Below are positions 11,501-24,369 of a stretch of 64,000 nucleotides of DNA, one piece after another. Made by a program: the position numbers and the translations under genes. This DNA is from Nissolia schottii. Lineage: Eukaryota > Streptophyta > Magnoliopsida > Fabales > Fabaceae. Position 1 is the stretch's first letter, and each line of letters opens with the position of its first letter. The stretch lies in contig QANU01016478.1 of the NCBI GenBank assembly GCA_003254905.1, positions 825,855-889,854 on the forward strand, given 5' to 3'. The notes beneath the pieces are model-generated. The model did not search any database. It saw nothing but the letters and a program-made list of their open reading frames with translations, and was not told the origin of the DNA.

Positions 11501-12060
11501 ATGTCAATATGTCACCATAATATCATTAATTATAAGCAATGGTTAACATTTGGGCAACCTCCTAGCATAATAATTAATGATTCCTTTATTTAATAGTGAA
11601 TAATCACAAAATAAATTTACTAAATGTGGACCTCTTATAGTTATGTCAATATGTCACCATAATATCATTAATTATAAGCAATGGTTCACCTTTGGGCAAC
11701 CTCCTAGTATAATAATTAATTATTTCTTTATTTAATTGTGAATAGTCACAAAATAAATTTATTAAATATTGACCTCTTACAGTTATGTCAATATGTCACC
11801 ATAATATCATTAATTATAAGCAATGGTTCACCTTTGGGCAACCTCCTAGCATAATAATTAATGATTCCTTTATTTAATTGTGAATAGTCACAAAATAAAT
11901 TTACTAAATATTGACCTCTTATAGTTATGTCAATATGTTACTATAATATCATTAATTATAAGCAATGATTCACCTTTGAGCAACCTCCTAGCATAATAAT
12001 TAATGATACCTTTATTTAATTGTGAATAATCACAAAATAAATTTACTTATCATTAACTTA
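11501..12060. repeat. 142-bp tandem repeat, four copies
   Basis: The phrase 'atgtcaatatgtcaccata' recurs at 11501, 11643, 11785 and 11927, a constant spacing of 142 bp. Each unit continues with 'ttaattataagcaatggtt', 'gggcaacctcctag' and 'tcacaaaataaattta'. The units are very similar; the fourth is the most diverged ('gttactata', 'gagcaacc'). The array lies in the leader of the copia element between the primer-binding site and gag. It is non-coding. Confidence 0.93.
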
Positions 12061-12529
12061 TTACAGTTAATTTTCATACTGGCTAAATTATTAATTATTA
12101 AACCAAAAACTTTTATTAGCCCATCCTAAATTTTATTTGCATTTCACAATTAAAACGGGTTCATTCTGCAAAACAATAACATAGGCAAAAAATATTTTGA
12201 TTTAACATCGAAACAAAAGTGGCCATGATCCTTTATTAGCCCATTGAAACAAATTTGCCCATCCCAAAAATTATTTCCACGTTTTGCCAAAAAATAACAA
12301 GGCCCATGAGCATTAACTGGCCTATCATGCAGCACATGAAAACAAAAAAATTAAAGCCTTCAGGTGGTCCAACTTTTTGTCGTTCGCCCAATTGCAAAAT
12401 TTCAATTAAAAATTCACCCGTTACACAAAACAAAAGGAAACGTTTTAGGCCCATCATTCAGAACCACAAACACTTTGCTTGACCAAAAACCATACAGCCC
12501 ATTTATTGAAGAAAAAAAAAATTGTAGAA

Positions 12530-12960
12530 GCTACAACACCATCACGGCGGACATGAGCACCAGCACGGCGGCAACCTTTCGGTGGTTGAGCAGCGGCGTC
12601 ACCAGCCACGCTCGCGGAACGGCGACAACCGCCGCCAACCACGCAGCGCAACCCGCAGAGGTATTCGCGGCGCAAACTGCAATGGGAAATCGCGGCAGCA
12701 ACTCGCGAATCTCGCCGCCACCACAAGGCCCAACATCACGCTTGCTTTCTCGCCGCTGTCCTCTTCTCTCCGCGACCCCTTCCCCTCACATCACCGCCAA
12801 ACCGCATAGGACACAAACCACAACCGCCGCGGAGACGTGGTGCGGGCCGCCGCGGAGGATGGCATGAACAGCGTTGTGCCCAGTGGGAGGGATGAAACCG
12901 TGAAGGGCCCAGAGGAAGAAACCGCGTTTGCTCAAAGGGAAAAACTTTAATTTCCAATCT
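12530..12960 (-). other. GC-rich leader segment inside the copia element
   Basis: This stretch is strikingly GC-rich (repeated 'gccgcc', 'cggcgg') within an AT-rich element, sitting between the 5' LTR and the tandem repeats. Short open frames exist on both strands but translate to low-complexity Arg/Ala/Pro-rich peptides with no recognisable domain. It may be captured host sequence or a normal part of this family's leader; I cannot tell which. Confidence 0.5.
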
Positions 12961-13190
12961 CTTTAAAATTTCCAATTAGGGCTTACAGGAGGGCAATATG
13001 ATAAGAAAAATTTTATTCCCAAATAGGGTTCATAAATTTTGGGATAAATATATAAATAACAAACAACACATTATATTTCCAAATTCCCAAAAATTAGGGT
13101 TCATTACATTTAGGAAAAATTTAAATAAACAAATAAATAATACAATTTCGGGACAATCATAAATTTCATAACCAAAGCTCTGATATCACA

Positions 13191-13597
13191 TGTAGTGTGA
13201 TTTTCCAATTAATCAATTCATGGAAACAATGATCTTAAAATTTATTATTATTACACTGTATATAAGATTAAGAATGAGAGGCACATACCCGGATCCATAT
13301 CGTTATCGAATCGAATAATTCTTTTTCCCTCTCTTCCTTTGATCCTTGCAGACCTCAAATCCTAATGTTTTCTGAATTCTTTGGAATCCTTAACAGAGAG
13401 GGGAGGGTCGGATTTCTTTGAGTAACGTCATCTTATTTATAACGGAGAGGGGAGGGTCGGTTTTACTAAAATACCCCCACTAACTCTATCATATTTTATA
13501 GAATCAATTGCCATTATCTTGATTCCCTTTAATTAGAGTTAGTATCACCATAAAATACATGGACCATATCATTATGGGATTATGAAATAATCTTATT
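13191..13597 (-). repeat. 5' LTR of the copia element
   Basis: This LTR is preceded on its internal side by 'gctctgatatca' (13177-13190), the primer-binding site read on minus. Its outer terminus has decayed (AATAAG where the other copy has TGTAAG). The duplication GAGAG follows at 13598-13602. Its outer edge is about 70 bp from the MLO stop codon. Confidence 0.87.
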
Positions 13598-13668
13598 GAG
13601 AGAGGATGCAAGTACTAAGCACTCCAATTTAATCCACCAGAACATACACAACACAAGCAAAGTAATCC

Positions 13669-16600
13669 TCAAGGCAGTAAAGGAGGAAATGAATCATCAT
13701 GACCATGATATTGATCTTCATGACTTGGAAATGGTCCATTTCTTTGTCTCTTTGAGCTTGAGGCGTAATCAAAATTAGATAAACAAATGTCTTTAGTTCC
13801 TGAGGAGCTCCCTTCCTCGCTGACTAAGCCAGACCGATTCGACTTGTTCATTTCATACAGCATCGGAGAATCCAATGATGTTGCTGTTGATGCCGCGGAA
13901 AGGAGTGCACAAGAGGAACTCTGTCTGTCCTTCACTCTTCTCTGCCATTTAGACAGTGATTTCCTAACATTCTCAGACACCACTGACTTCTTGAACCTTG
14001 ACCCCATCTGCATTCACAACCAAGATTTTTTGATTGCCTAGTTTTTGTCTCTAGCAAAAAAGAACAAGAACAAGTAGCTTATTGACCTGCGTGACGATGA
14101 CATAGAGAGGGAACGTTATAAAGCTGCACCACACTTGGGAGACGACCCTGTGGAATCAATGGAACAAAAATAGATATGATGCAATTTGATCAGTACAAAA
14201 GAGTATAAGGGCATTGAGAGCAACTAGTGTCTACCCGAATGACAAGCGGACCACGATAAACGTTCGGTTGTTCATGAAACAAGAAGGCTCTTTAACTTCC
14301 CACTGCATCCCAAAACGAGGGTAACAGCTAAGATTATACAAATATTGAGTTACAAAAAGAATAACAAGTGTAATAGAAAATGGTAACATCTGAAGTTTTT
14401 GCTAACAAGTGTCTTTAAAAAAATGAAAGTTTTCTTTAAAAAGGTAAGATATCCAAGTTTATGCATTAAAGCATGGGAAACCTCAAAATATTTCACTTTC
14501 GATTCCTTAAGACACTTGGTAGCAAAACTCAACAAAAGTCTCCAATGTTATGGTGGCAAAGAATGTTGTTTGGAGGACTAAGACTTATAGCACTTTAATT
14601 TAGGTACTCCAATATGAGAACAAAGTCAATTCCTTACCAGGGACCATAAGAATGATGCCATTTCAAACGCATTCTGCAAAATAACAAAAAGGGTACAAAA
14701 TTAAAGGAAGTGTATCAGCAAATTGAAGGCAAAATGGAAACTCAATATTACTTACCAAGAAGGATATTAAATGTATTAACCGCAACAGAAACCTGGGCTT
14801 TCCAAACCAAAATAGCTCATCTCTCAAGTTAAACTGATTGTGCTTCATATATGGGCGGCGATCAACTATTTCAACGGCCAACTTTACCACCACTCGGTGC
14901 AATTTAGTACCAATTATGAGTATCAACTAAAATGAAGGTTAATTACAAGGAGGAAAAGAAAAAACATTAGTGGAGTGTAACTTGAGGTAGAAGGTATGTG
15001 AAGAAGTTGCAGCATATATCATCAGGACTTACAATTGCTGGAACAAAGGAAAGCCAAAAGTAAAAGTTGCTTCCTGAATGAAAGTTATGGAGTTAAAACA
15101 TTTATACTAGGCCCACCAATAAAACTAGCATTAATATTTCAGCACATATCACTATGCACATTTATACAAAATTAAGTTGCTATTTTTATCATCATTGTGA
15201 AGCCTCCACAAAATGTTTCACTTGTTATACTTATCACTAGTCACCGCATTATCACGAAACTACACCAGCATCTTTTCAAAGGAGTAACAATGAAGAATCA
15301 AGATTATGATATGAAATTCTGTTGTCTACCTAAATTGACTTTTACCAACATCAGCACTGTTTTGACGTCTCTAATTACTCACAGCTGAACTCGCTGAGTT
15401 AAAACAGATGATTTGCTCAAGTTGCATAAGTTATATCATATCTGAATAACATGCTTTTAATCTTAAGACTCGCATAAACTTACCATGAAAATTTAGAAAA
15501 ATGCAGCATATGGCGTATATCCAGAGAGGCAAGCTGTAAAAAAACCAGATCAAACTATCATTTTTATTTTCAAGAACCAGAACACAAAATAATGCGATAT
15601 TACAAATTTACAATCTATGACTTCTAGACATCTTAATATAGTCAAACGCCTATTTGCATATAATTTGCATGTAGTTTTTTTTTAATCTATTTCAAATTCT
15701 ATTTATCTGGGAAATTATGCTTCCTTTTGGACTTCATTTGAAAACCAGGCCCAAACTAGTGATGCATTTGGTATTGAGCTTGTTTCTAAGTTTCTAATCA
15801 TGCACATGAATTCAGAAAAACCAAGTTAAATGCATCTTGAGTTATCATTTAGTCTGCATATTAGTGTATGTAAAGTTTAATCATTACAAGGATATTATCG
15901 GAGTCAATATGTGAATGTCCAATTATAGTAACTAGTTTATTAGGTTAACTGAATAAAGAAAGCCACGAAATTCATCTGAATATATAGAACAGTACCTAAT
16001 ACCAACGATGTCCCGAAATTCCTCATCCATGCTTCGAAGCATATAGTTGTGAAAATCGTAGGTTAGGGGAATCTCGTGATTCTATAGAACCCCAGAAGAA
16101 GAAAAGAAGCAAAAAAAAAAAATTGCAATTTATTAGCTAGCAAACTTTGTCTCTTTGTTTGCAGTTATATGAGATTTTACAAGAAGCTGTAACATCTCCT
16201 AAGGTGAGCCAGCGAGGAAACCCAACCTATACACTAGTTTCCTCTGTTAACTTAGAGCATCATTCATTTGAAAACTACAAAGTTAGTGCTTATAAGATAC
16301 ACCTTTTTTTTTTTTTTCCTTTTCTTTTCATTTCAAGGTCAGTTATAGTCATATATTATGATAAAGATACTCACAGTGATGAAGCCTAAGCGCAAGGCCA
16401 TGTAATCAGCTCGGTTGATGGAACTCCAGAATTGGCGGCTGAAACATAGCTGGAATATAGATTCCTCATTATTTTAAGAGGCCAGGGAAACGCTACTAAA
16501 AGCTATTAAAAGTTATCCATAAATTGGCGTGCTTCTGTTGTTCGAAACAATCCTTACATACAGCAAATAATGTTGAGGGGAATGCGGAAGGAATTTAAAT

Positions 16601-18133
16601 TAAGTAGTTAACGAAGTTAATGAACTACGCTTTCATCTAGAAGAGAAGCACATTTGGATTGTTTTGTCCCCTTTTACAATTAGGATATTATTGATATAAT
16701 TGGTCCATTAATGATGAAACAAGAACTGCATGTAGCAATAAACCAAGAATTGATTCCATATGTCAGGCATTTTCAAAGATATTAATAAACATTAAGATAA
16801 AACAACAAAATAAAAGACTATGTAGAGTACCAGCCAAACAAGAACTCTGTGGTGACTCCAGGGATGGGACGTGTGGTGAAAGATGAACGTACTAAGCCGC
16901 TTCAATTTTATGCCTGATGTATTTTGTGGAGTATCTAAACTAAGACAATTTAACAGAAAAGAACTATAATTAAGAAAAGATCAAAAGTAATAAACTCATT
17001 ATTGGCTCATTTCAGTTATCAGATGTGAAAGGAATCATCAGAACCTTGTAAGCTTTGTATAGCCATAGTCTTTGCTTCATTTTCCCATGTTCTCCAGCTA
17101 TATATCTGAATGAACTTAAAAACATGAAAAATTAGTGCCTAACCACTAAAATAGAGAAGCAACAAAGTTTGATCATGAATGTTTTATTTAACCTTTATCA
17201 TGGCCAAGGCAACGGCGACAAAGCTATAGGAAATATGTGTGATTGCAAGAACAAACACAAAGCGATGAAGCTGCTCAAGGCTTTCATAAGAAGCCAACGA
17301 TTCGTGACCCTGCGAAGCAAGCAACAAGAGATTAATTAGTTTACTTGCATTACCAATCATCTGTGGCTAAAGCATGTAGCTGATTTATAATCAAAACATC
17401 ATAGGAAAAAGAAAAAAAACTACCTCAGGACAGTAATTACGCAAACCATTGTTCACTTGCTCTTTGACAAATGTTTTATTTGAATATTTTGAACTTGACC
17501 ATAAAATATGTTCCGCTGTTCTGGACCTCTTTTCAATTGCGCAGGGAAAAAACCTGCTGCTCAATGCCGATGATTTAACGCAAATCTTCGCCACAAAAAT
17601 GATCCAATGACCCATCAGCAATGACAGCAGCCCAAAAAGCATCAATTCTGGTTGAAATGGTGATAAAAATTCTCCACACTAGTAAGTATCACTGATCCAA
17701 ATGCACATAAAAATGTATAAAAATGTTTATGAACACCCAAATGTGACCAACACAAGGTTAGTTGAGTTAGGCAAAAAACTTTTGCTGGCAGCAGTACCCT
17801 GAGCTAGATTAGTGAAAAAAATAATGAAAACCCAAACGGGGGTTACAACTTATACAACTAAATACCTTCTTTGATCTTTTCCAAAGCAGAAAGCAGAGAT
17901 TTTCTCTTAGTCCTGTCCAACCACTGTGGCATATTTGTTCAACATTATCAGAATCTCATGAATGTGAGAAATTCAAAGGAAAGACAAAAAAGTAAATAAA
18001 TAAATAATTAATATTTTACCTTAACAAATTTCTTTAATGTGCCTTGAAACAAGAAACTAACAGAGACCAAGAGGGTGATCACAGTCGCCACGGCCCAGGT
18101 TGGGGTTTCAGACAAGGATCTCTCTTCCCCCAT
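13669..18133 (-). CDS. MLO: MLO-like seven-transmembrane protein
   Basis: MLO proteins are plasma-membrane, calmodulin-binding proteins; the family is known for powdery-mildew susceptibility, pollen-tube reception and root touch responses, and some members are reported as calcium channels. Exons: 18133-18020, 17923-17866, 17647-17424, 17309-17193, 17105-17045, 16913-16831, 16449-16375, 16081-15996, 15533-15484, 15073-15033, 14926-14756, 14673-14638, 14302-14235, 14147-14087, 14007-13669. All 15 join in frame to 527 residues with a TGA stop. Conserved blocks include [20 protein letters not shown] (first membrane helix), [60 protein letters not shown] and the calmodulin-binding stretch [18 protein letters not shown] after the last helix. 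The sequence seems closest to the clade holding Arabidopsis MLO4/MLO11 rather than the mildew clade; this is a judgement from memory. A copia element begins about 70 bp past the stop and may supply its 3' end. Confidence 0.93.
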
Positions 18134-21100
18134 TTTCTTCTCCTCAAAACGCAAGATGTCACATGTAAGAAATTATGTGCCTATGTGAGACTCAAAAATG
18201 TGAGTCATTCAGAGGCAGTGACAAAATAGGAGGTCTTGGGCATTAATGTTGGTAGATGTAAGTAGTTGGTGGTAAATGGTAATGTGAGAGAGAGAGAGTG
18301 TCTCATCAAGAGAAAATTATTAATGACCACAAACACATGCATGTGCGTGTCACGTAGCAGTTGGGCATAACATAGCATAGTGGTCCCTATTAACTGAATC
18401 TTCCCAAGTCCCTAACCCTCTAATGGTCACTATCAAATTGGATCTTGTGATATTCAACGTGGGCTTAATTAAGCATGCAGATTGGACCAGGACTCTTCGA
18501 AAGGTTACTTTTCGGCTTACATGGTCTCTTTTGACCAAAAGCAAAAAAACATAATTGCTGGCATAATCTCATTCTATTTATTGAGGTCTTAGCTTCGAGT
18601 CTTGAAAATGGAAAAAAAATTCACTACAGACTTCTATCCTTTTTTAAGGACTTTAATCAGGCGGAGCCGAGTTAATCGAATTCTTGATAATAGGGTTCAG
18701 ACATCAATAATTTAATCAAAACAAAAATAAAAAATCTCACTCCATTTCACCTTCATCTAGGAAAAGAAAGTGAAAAAAAAAGAGAGGGAAAGGTATAGGA
18801 TTGGTGTGATTTCTCTTTTCATTGTTTTTTTTTTATGTAATTTTGTTTATAGAATTTTTTTAAGAAAATAATGAAAAATAAAATAAAATTAAAAAATTAG
18901 GAATGTATGGTATATTTGATTTGTGTTTTAATTTCTTATTTTCCGTTTTTAAGGATTTTTTAAAGAAACCATCCAAATTAAAAATTATGTTTTTTTACTT
19001 CATGTTTTTGGTATTTCCTTCCAAAAAAAATTAAGCAAAAAGAAACAAACTTAAAACAAGAAATGAAAATCTAAACCAAACAAATATTTATTGTTTTTCT
19101 AATGTTTCAATCAAAAAAATACCTGGTCTAACTTGAGGTTTAGATAAATTACGTGATAAATAAATAGTATTAAATAAGATCACAATTATTAATAATAATA
19201 TCTAAATTATTATTTATATATATATATAGTAAACAAACTTATATTTTTTTTGTTGATTTTATATATCTACAATTAAATATAGGGATGGAATTTAGGACTT
19301 GTTTGGTTTTAAGTTTGGGAAACTGAAAATGACGTCGTTAGATTCTTTTTTACACACAAAAAGGGAGTGGAGCTTCCAATTTTTACAATGGCATATGTTA
19401 GGTGGTACTTGGAAACAAGATTGGAGGAGTTTGGATTGAGCAAACTGCATCTTTGCTACAGACACTGAGTTCCTATCTAACAAAGGATCAAAAAACAAGG
19501 AATATGTTCATAGATCAATTGAATCACATTAACAGATCAGACTACTCAAACAGGTAATCATACCAATCATCTCAAGCCCCTTAAATAACATTCTGCCAAA
19601 AATTTTGTGTACCTTTTAGTTCGCATAATGTTTTTACTTGATGAAAGATAACATGTGATGAATAATTCTCTATCAGATCTATTTTATTTGTCATTTTCAT
19701 TTTCATTTTTTAATTGTTTCTACATACATTAATTTTTTAATATATTTAAAAAGTAAAAAAGACAGATAAAATGGACCGGATGGAGTACGACTAATGCAGC
19801 AAAACCTATGTTGCAGGAGGTTGGATAAGAACAAGCAAGAGGAGCAGCTCCTTGGGATTTTGCTGACGACCCTTGATTACTTCGGGCTGGAGATGTTTCG
19901 CCGTTATGGTCAGGAAATTAATTTCACATTATCTGAAGCAAATTGTGAGATTTGTAACTTAAATTATGTACTTTGCTAATCAACACAATCAAAACCTAGT
20001 TTCCTTCTCATGAAATATGTAAAGAATGCGGAAATTAGCAATAATTTCAGAATTTCTATCGAAAACTTGTCACTTTTTTTTCTTTTTTATTTAAGAGTGA
20101 TGTTATTTGAACTCATGGAATGTGGGACACCAAGAATTCAACATCAAGAATTTCTATTATGCAGCCTATTGTGACCCAGAGACCATTATCTCTCATATTG
20201 ACAAAGTTCTCTTCCAAAACGTGATGTAAATCACTAATGACCAGAATAACTGTCACTGTTCGTTATGTTATTTCTCCTTCCCATCCCATTGGGATTTAAA
20301 CTAAAACCTCAAAGATGGGGTGACCAATGCTTGGTATCAAATTGAAAGCCACTCATACTTTGTGTTGGACTAGTCCAATGAATCATAGCCTTCTTGATTC
20401 CTCTTTGCAGAATTCAAATACTACAAGTTGCTAGCTCACACTATTAGTGCCAAAGAGTTTAACAAAATTACTTGAAGATTATGGATTCTATAACATGACT
20501 CACAAGCTGAGAGTTAATAATGTATAGTTAACAATTGAACAAGGGTAGGAAACGTTATTTAATACTAGTGGGGTGCAGGCACAAAATCTTTACAATCAGT
20601 TTTTAGTGATTTGTATAAGAGATTAACAACCGTTTTGTATTTATGAAGATAAAACTTGAATATCAAAAATACTAATATGAGTAAAATAAGGAACATAGGG
20701 AGCATGAAGTGGTTAGAAGCAGGGGTGGGAACAGGCAGAACTCACAAATGTTCGTTTGTGTTTACTAAAAAATTAAACTTATTTTAAGCAATGCCATATC
20801 CCAAAAAAGTTTGCTCAACTTTGTTATGTATATCACCAATTCTCTTCTTGCTTAGTATGTGATAGTAAGATCATAAACAGAATATATGACATTTGACCAA
20901 AAAAAAAAAGAAAAATGTCAGCAAAACTCTCTCACATTATTCAGATGAGATGAGAGTGTGAGTGTGAGAGAGTCGTAGGGACTTTTAGATTATGGTTTCT
21001 TTAAAAAAAATTAAATAATAAAATTATATTAATAAATATGATTGCATAAAATGTTGCAAAAAGTAACGCTAGTCTAGTGGATAAGGCATTAGTCTTAAGG

Positions 21101-21693
21101 TAAAATTAATTTATTTTTTTAGAAGCACAAATGAACATTTGTGAGTAAACAGGTCGGTCTAACAGGTGGGTTATTTTAATTTAATTATTTTAATAATAAC
21201 TAATCTTTAGATGATTAAAACAGTGGGCGTCAAAATTACTCAAGGGCTTCAAACTGAAATTTAATTTATTTATTAAAAAGAAAAAAAAGAGTTTTGTTTT
21301 GGAATCTGCTTTATATAATTGTATAAATATAAAGTTAATGAGCAAAAACGCATGTAGATGTAGTCAACAAATGAAATTGGTCAACGACCATATATATATG
21401 AGTCCAACTTCGCTTTCCTTAGGTTAAAAAGCAGGATAATGAGATCATGGTGATTAAGTCTTATTATATGGACATACAATACACATACAATGAAGACTAA
21501 TTAACAAGGGACCGTTCCCCAAGATAATCCTTGTGCAACATATATATATATATATANTATATATATAGTGGGCATGTTTAAAGTGAATTATTTAAAATGT
21601 AAAGAACTAGCTGAAATTGGATGTGGAATCTTCATGGTGGAGCCATTCAGAAAGAAAGATGAAGATATCCCGTTGCTATCAATTGGTGATTAA
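18134..21693. other. Intergenic; MLO 5' flank, no gene recognised
   Basis: The first few hundred bases upstream of the MLO start probably contain its promoter, including a short 'gagagagagaga' tract near 18285. The remainder is AT-rich. A small (AT)n run with an unresolved N lies at about 21540-21567. An isolated open stretch near 19800-19975 (LDKNKQEEQLLGILLTTLDY) has ordinary protein-like composition, but I recognise no family and see no partner exons. Confidence 0.55.
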
Positions 21694-22774
21694 TTAGAGA
21701 TCCTCATTGCCTGCTGGTGCTTTCACTGGGAACTTGTTTCTGACCCAGTCCATGTGACCTCCTCCCATGTCCTTCACATTCTTATACCCCTGCCAATTCA
21801 TAATTGAAAATCAATGCAAGTTAGTCTTGTCATCCATGGGGATACACTACTTTGCTTCTTTCAAATCAATATCGAATATCTTTCAAGAATTAATTAATGT
21901 ACTTACATCAGCCACAAGATCACTTGTAGCATACAGAGATCTCACCCCACTTCTGCAACCCTAGTGAAATTATAGATTTCACACAAATCATAAGAAATTA
22001 ATTAAGGCAATGTAGAAATTAATTAATATACGGTGGTCTGTATTAAGAAGGAAAAGAAAATGAAAAAAGGATAGTCACCACAACGAGATGATCTTCTTTG
22101 CTGCAAGCAGATGAAACCTCCTTCAGAAAGTGTGGGTTCTTCACCATGCCTGCTCCACCAAAAACCACTTCCATCATCTCAAAATTTTAAACACAGAAAT
22201 TCGCAATCCTAACATCCAAATCTTACTACTAAATTAGGGGGCTCAATTATTTTCAGAAATTAAAAATGAATAAAAAAAAGTTGCGCATACCTTTAGGTGT
22301 ATCCAACATGTATGGAATGTTAATGACCTTAGGTGCATCCACATGCCCTTTCTTGAACTCTTCCACCGTCCTATTGTACCAATAAAATTTAGGTTTTTAT
22401 TATTTTTAGTTACTCGTAAATAATCATGTTCAAATATTGTAGAACGCTTAAATATGAATAATTTTTTTAATTGAAATTTAAACTATGGTGTTTTGGTGAA
22501 CTAACCCCTTACCATTACTTTCGTTGGTAATTATGTTATTATTTGGAAGAAAAAAAAACAATAATAAAAAAACACGTAACCCGGAAAATAAAAATAAAAT
22601 AAAATAAAGGGAGAGACTTTGGTACCTGACATCAAGATAGATGTAGCCGGTATGGAGCAGAGGCTTGGCTGCATGTACATCAAGGGACACAAGCTTCGAT
22701 CCTGAGCAGGACAGCAGAAAAAGATGAAGAACAAGAAGAAACAGTAACACCGGCCAACGAGGCAAAACAGCCAT
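21694..22774 (-). CDS. Single-domain rhodanese (sulfurtransferase-like) protein with N-terminal hydrophobic leader
   Basis: Rhodanese domains transfer sulfane sulfur through a catalytic cysteine. Plant single-domain forms (STR14-18 group) include senescence-associated proteins, and their substrates are poorly known. Exons: 22774-22626, 22370-22291, 22149-22079, 21960-21907, 21789-21694. They join to 149 residues ending ..PAGNEDL and TAA. The domain reads LLHTGYIYLDVR, TVEEFKKGHVDAPKVINIPY, the active-site loop VGCRSGVRS (CxxGxRS, catalytic Cys about residue 102) and GGGHMDWV. I chose this ATG because it starts a leader (MAVLPRWPVLLFLLVLHLFL) typical of a signal peptide or membrane anchor; the open frame continues further upstream but is not protein-like. 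Family members are often plastidial, so location is uncertain. Confidence 0.9.
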
Positions 22775-24369
22775 ATTGGAATGAATGGTACAGTAGTGAA
22801 TAATAGTGATGAGTGGTGGTGGTGAGATAGCAAGCCAATTAAGCCTAAATACAAATGTGTAAAAAGAGAATTTTCGAGGAAACCTTGGTTTCAAGTCCAA
22901 TAGAACCAATGAACAAGAACGCATTTTATATACGCCAAGATCTACAGATATGCATAATGCATGTCTGGGGGCAGTCTTGCTTGCTTTCAAGTGCTGTTTG
23001 AAACAAAGACGCTTCCCCTTTTCGGTGGGTGGGTGGGTGGGTTTTGGTTTTTGGAAATTATAGCGGGATTTACATGGGTCCCGCATTTATATGTGAATGA
23101 ATTGTTTACAAATATTGGTGTAAATTGGTCTATCATTTTTGGATCTTTCGTCAGTTTTTCTTCTTCTTTAAACATGCGATTTCGCAAATTTGTAGTACCC
23201 GAGTTTTATGACTTTATGGTGCTTTTTATTTTGGGTCTAGGTAAACAATTGTTTTTGCATGCAGAGCACTTAATTAAAGAATTTTAAGTTTGTTAATTTT
23301 AAATGTATTGGATCTATTAATATTTAAATAAAAAAAAATTGATTTCTCCGTAAGTGTCATTAGAATATGTTTAATCGTCTACTATGTGAACAACTATATT
23401 AGGTTGGTAAATAATTGTACAGCACTCTATTGCGAGAGTAATATATTTGACGTGATTTTTTGATTAAATTGTAAAATATTTTATTATGACAATATACATA
23501 TTGAGGGGGAAGTAAAATGTATTGTAAGACTAACTCATCACAATCACTTAAAAATATGTGTCTCCATTATCTATTGGATCTTCAATTTTATTTTTTATTA
23601 TTATTTTGATGTCTATGGATTTGTCATGGTTTGGGTTGACAAACTGCATCACAAATCAGAATATTTGATCTTTCTTTCCAAGTTTTAACCAAGTTGCATG
23701 GCACAACGCATGCAAAATACCGGCAATAGAATTTGCTGGTTTGACCGTATGAGCCTCATCCAAACGTGTATTATTGGGGGTGGGGTCCCTACTTTTTTGG
23801 CTTTGTTGAAACTTCACGTCAGAGTAGTTTAGTCTTTAATTTTGGAAATTCGCAAAAAAAAAACAAAAAATCCACTTCACGTTTGCCATATACATCACAC
23901 GTTAATAGCAAAACCATGTTCTAAGATAATTGGTGACATGCCCTCCTTTATAAAGAAATCATGTTGCCGACTATGTATCGCCATCAATTCACTCCTAAAA
24001 AATTTATTTGACTAAAATAGACTTATATTAGTAGTGATGAATAGTAAGACTGTGTCACCTAATGATATTTATTCCATTTTCTATTAATTGAGGTCAGCGT
24101 TATAAAACTATATATAAAAAACAAATGGGTTGTTCTGAAATCAAAAGGCATACATGACATATGTAGCATTCAAGTTCTATAGAGATCTTCAACTTTGTTG
24201 TTAATTTCTTGTTGCAATTAATCATCATGATGATGTTGTTATTCCCTGAGCTTGAAGGTGGTGAAAAATGGGTAGGACTAGTGAGGGCCATATGAGTTCA
24301 AGCAATCGTGGGAAACAACTAGAGTTTTGCAAACTATTCCGATGTGTTGTAAGAGCCTAATGGCTGTGA
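22775..24369. other. Rhodanese gene 5' flank and intergenic DNA
   Basis: No coding region is supported. The first 250 bases or so are likely promoter and 5' UTR. A run of three 'gtgg' units precedes 'gttttgg' near 23025-23045. The rest is AT-rich. Confidence 0.5.

Larger units (their letters stand above)
8004..13597 (-). mobile_element. Ty1/copia LTR retrotransposon, rearranged and non-functional
   Basis: LTRs at 8004-8439 and 13191-13597 are direct copies flanked by the 5-bp duplication GAGAG (7999-8003 and 13598-13602). Reading on the minus strand, the 5' LTR is the 13-kb copy. It is followed by a primer-binding site (TGATATCAGAGC, like the initiator-tRNA-Met site TGGTATCAGAGC). A purine tract GTGGGAGAT precedes the 3' LTR. 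Order on the minus strand: GC-rich leader, 142-bp tandem repeats, broken gag, integrase fragment, an inverted RT/RNase H block (coding on plus), then a second RNase H in the expected orientation. Protease, zinc knuckle and most of RT are missing. Multiple stops make it dead. The outer two bases of the 5' LTR (TG) are mutated. Confidence 0.9.

Noticed and set aside
12364-12867. 167-codon plus-strand frame in the copia leader
   Set aside because: Low-complexity composition driven by GC-rich sequence; it runs against the element's coding strand and has no domain.
19794-19979. Short protein-like stretch LDKNKQEEQLLGILLTTLDY
   Set aside because: I recognise no family, see no splice-compatible partner exons and no conservation evidence, so it is not called as a gene.
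21060-21100. Possible tRNA ('gtctagtggataaggcatta')
   Set aside because: It resembles a tRNA D-arm region, but no T-arm consensus or acceptor stem follows.
22478-23086. Longer upstream start for the rhodanese gene (202-codon frame)
   Set aside because: The extra N-terminal part is not protein-like, and the frame runs past the splice donor at 22626; the ATG at 22774 gives a proper leader sequence.
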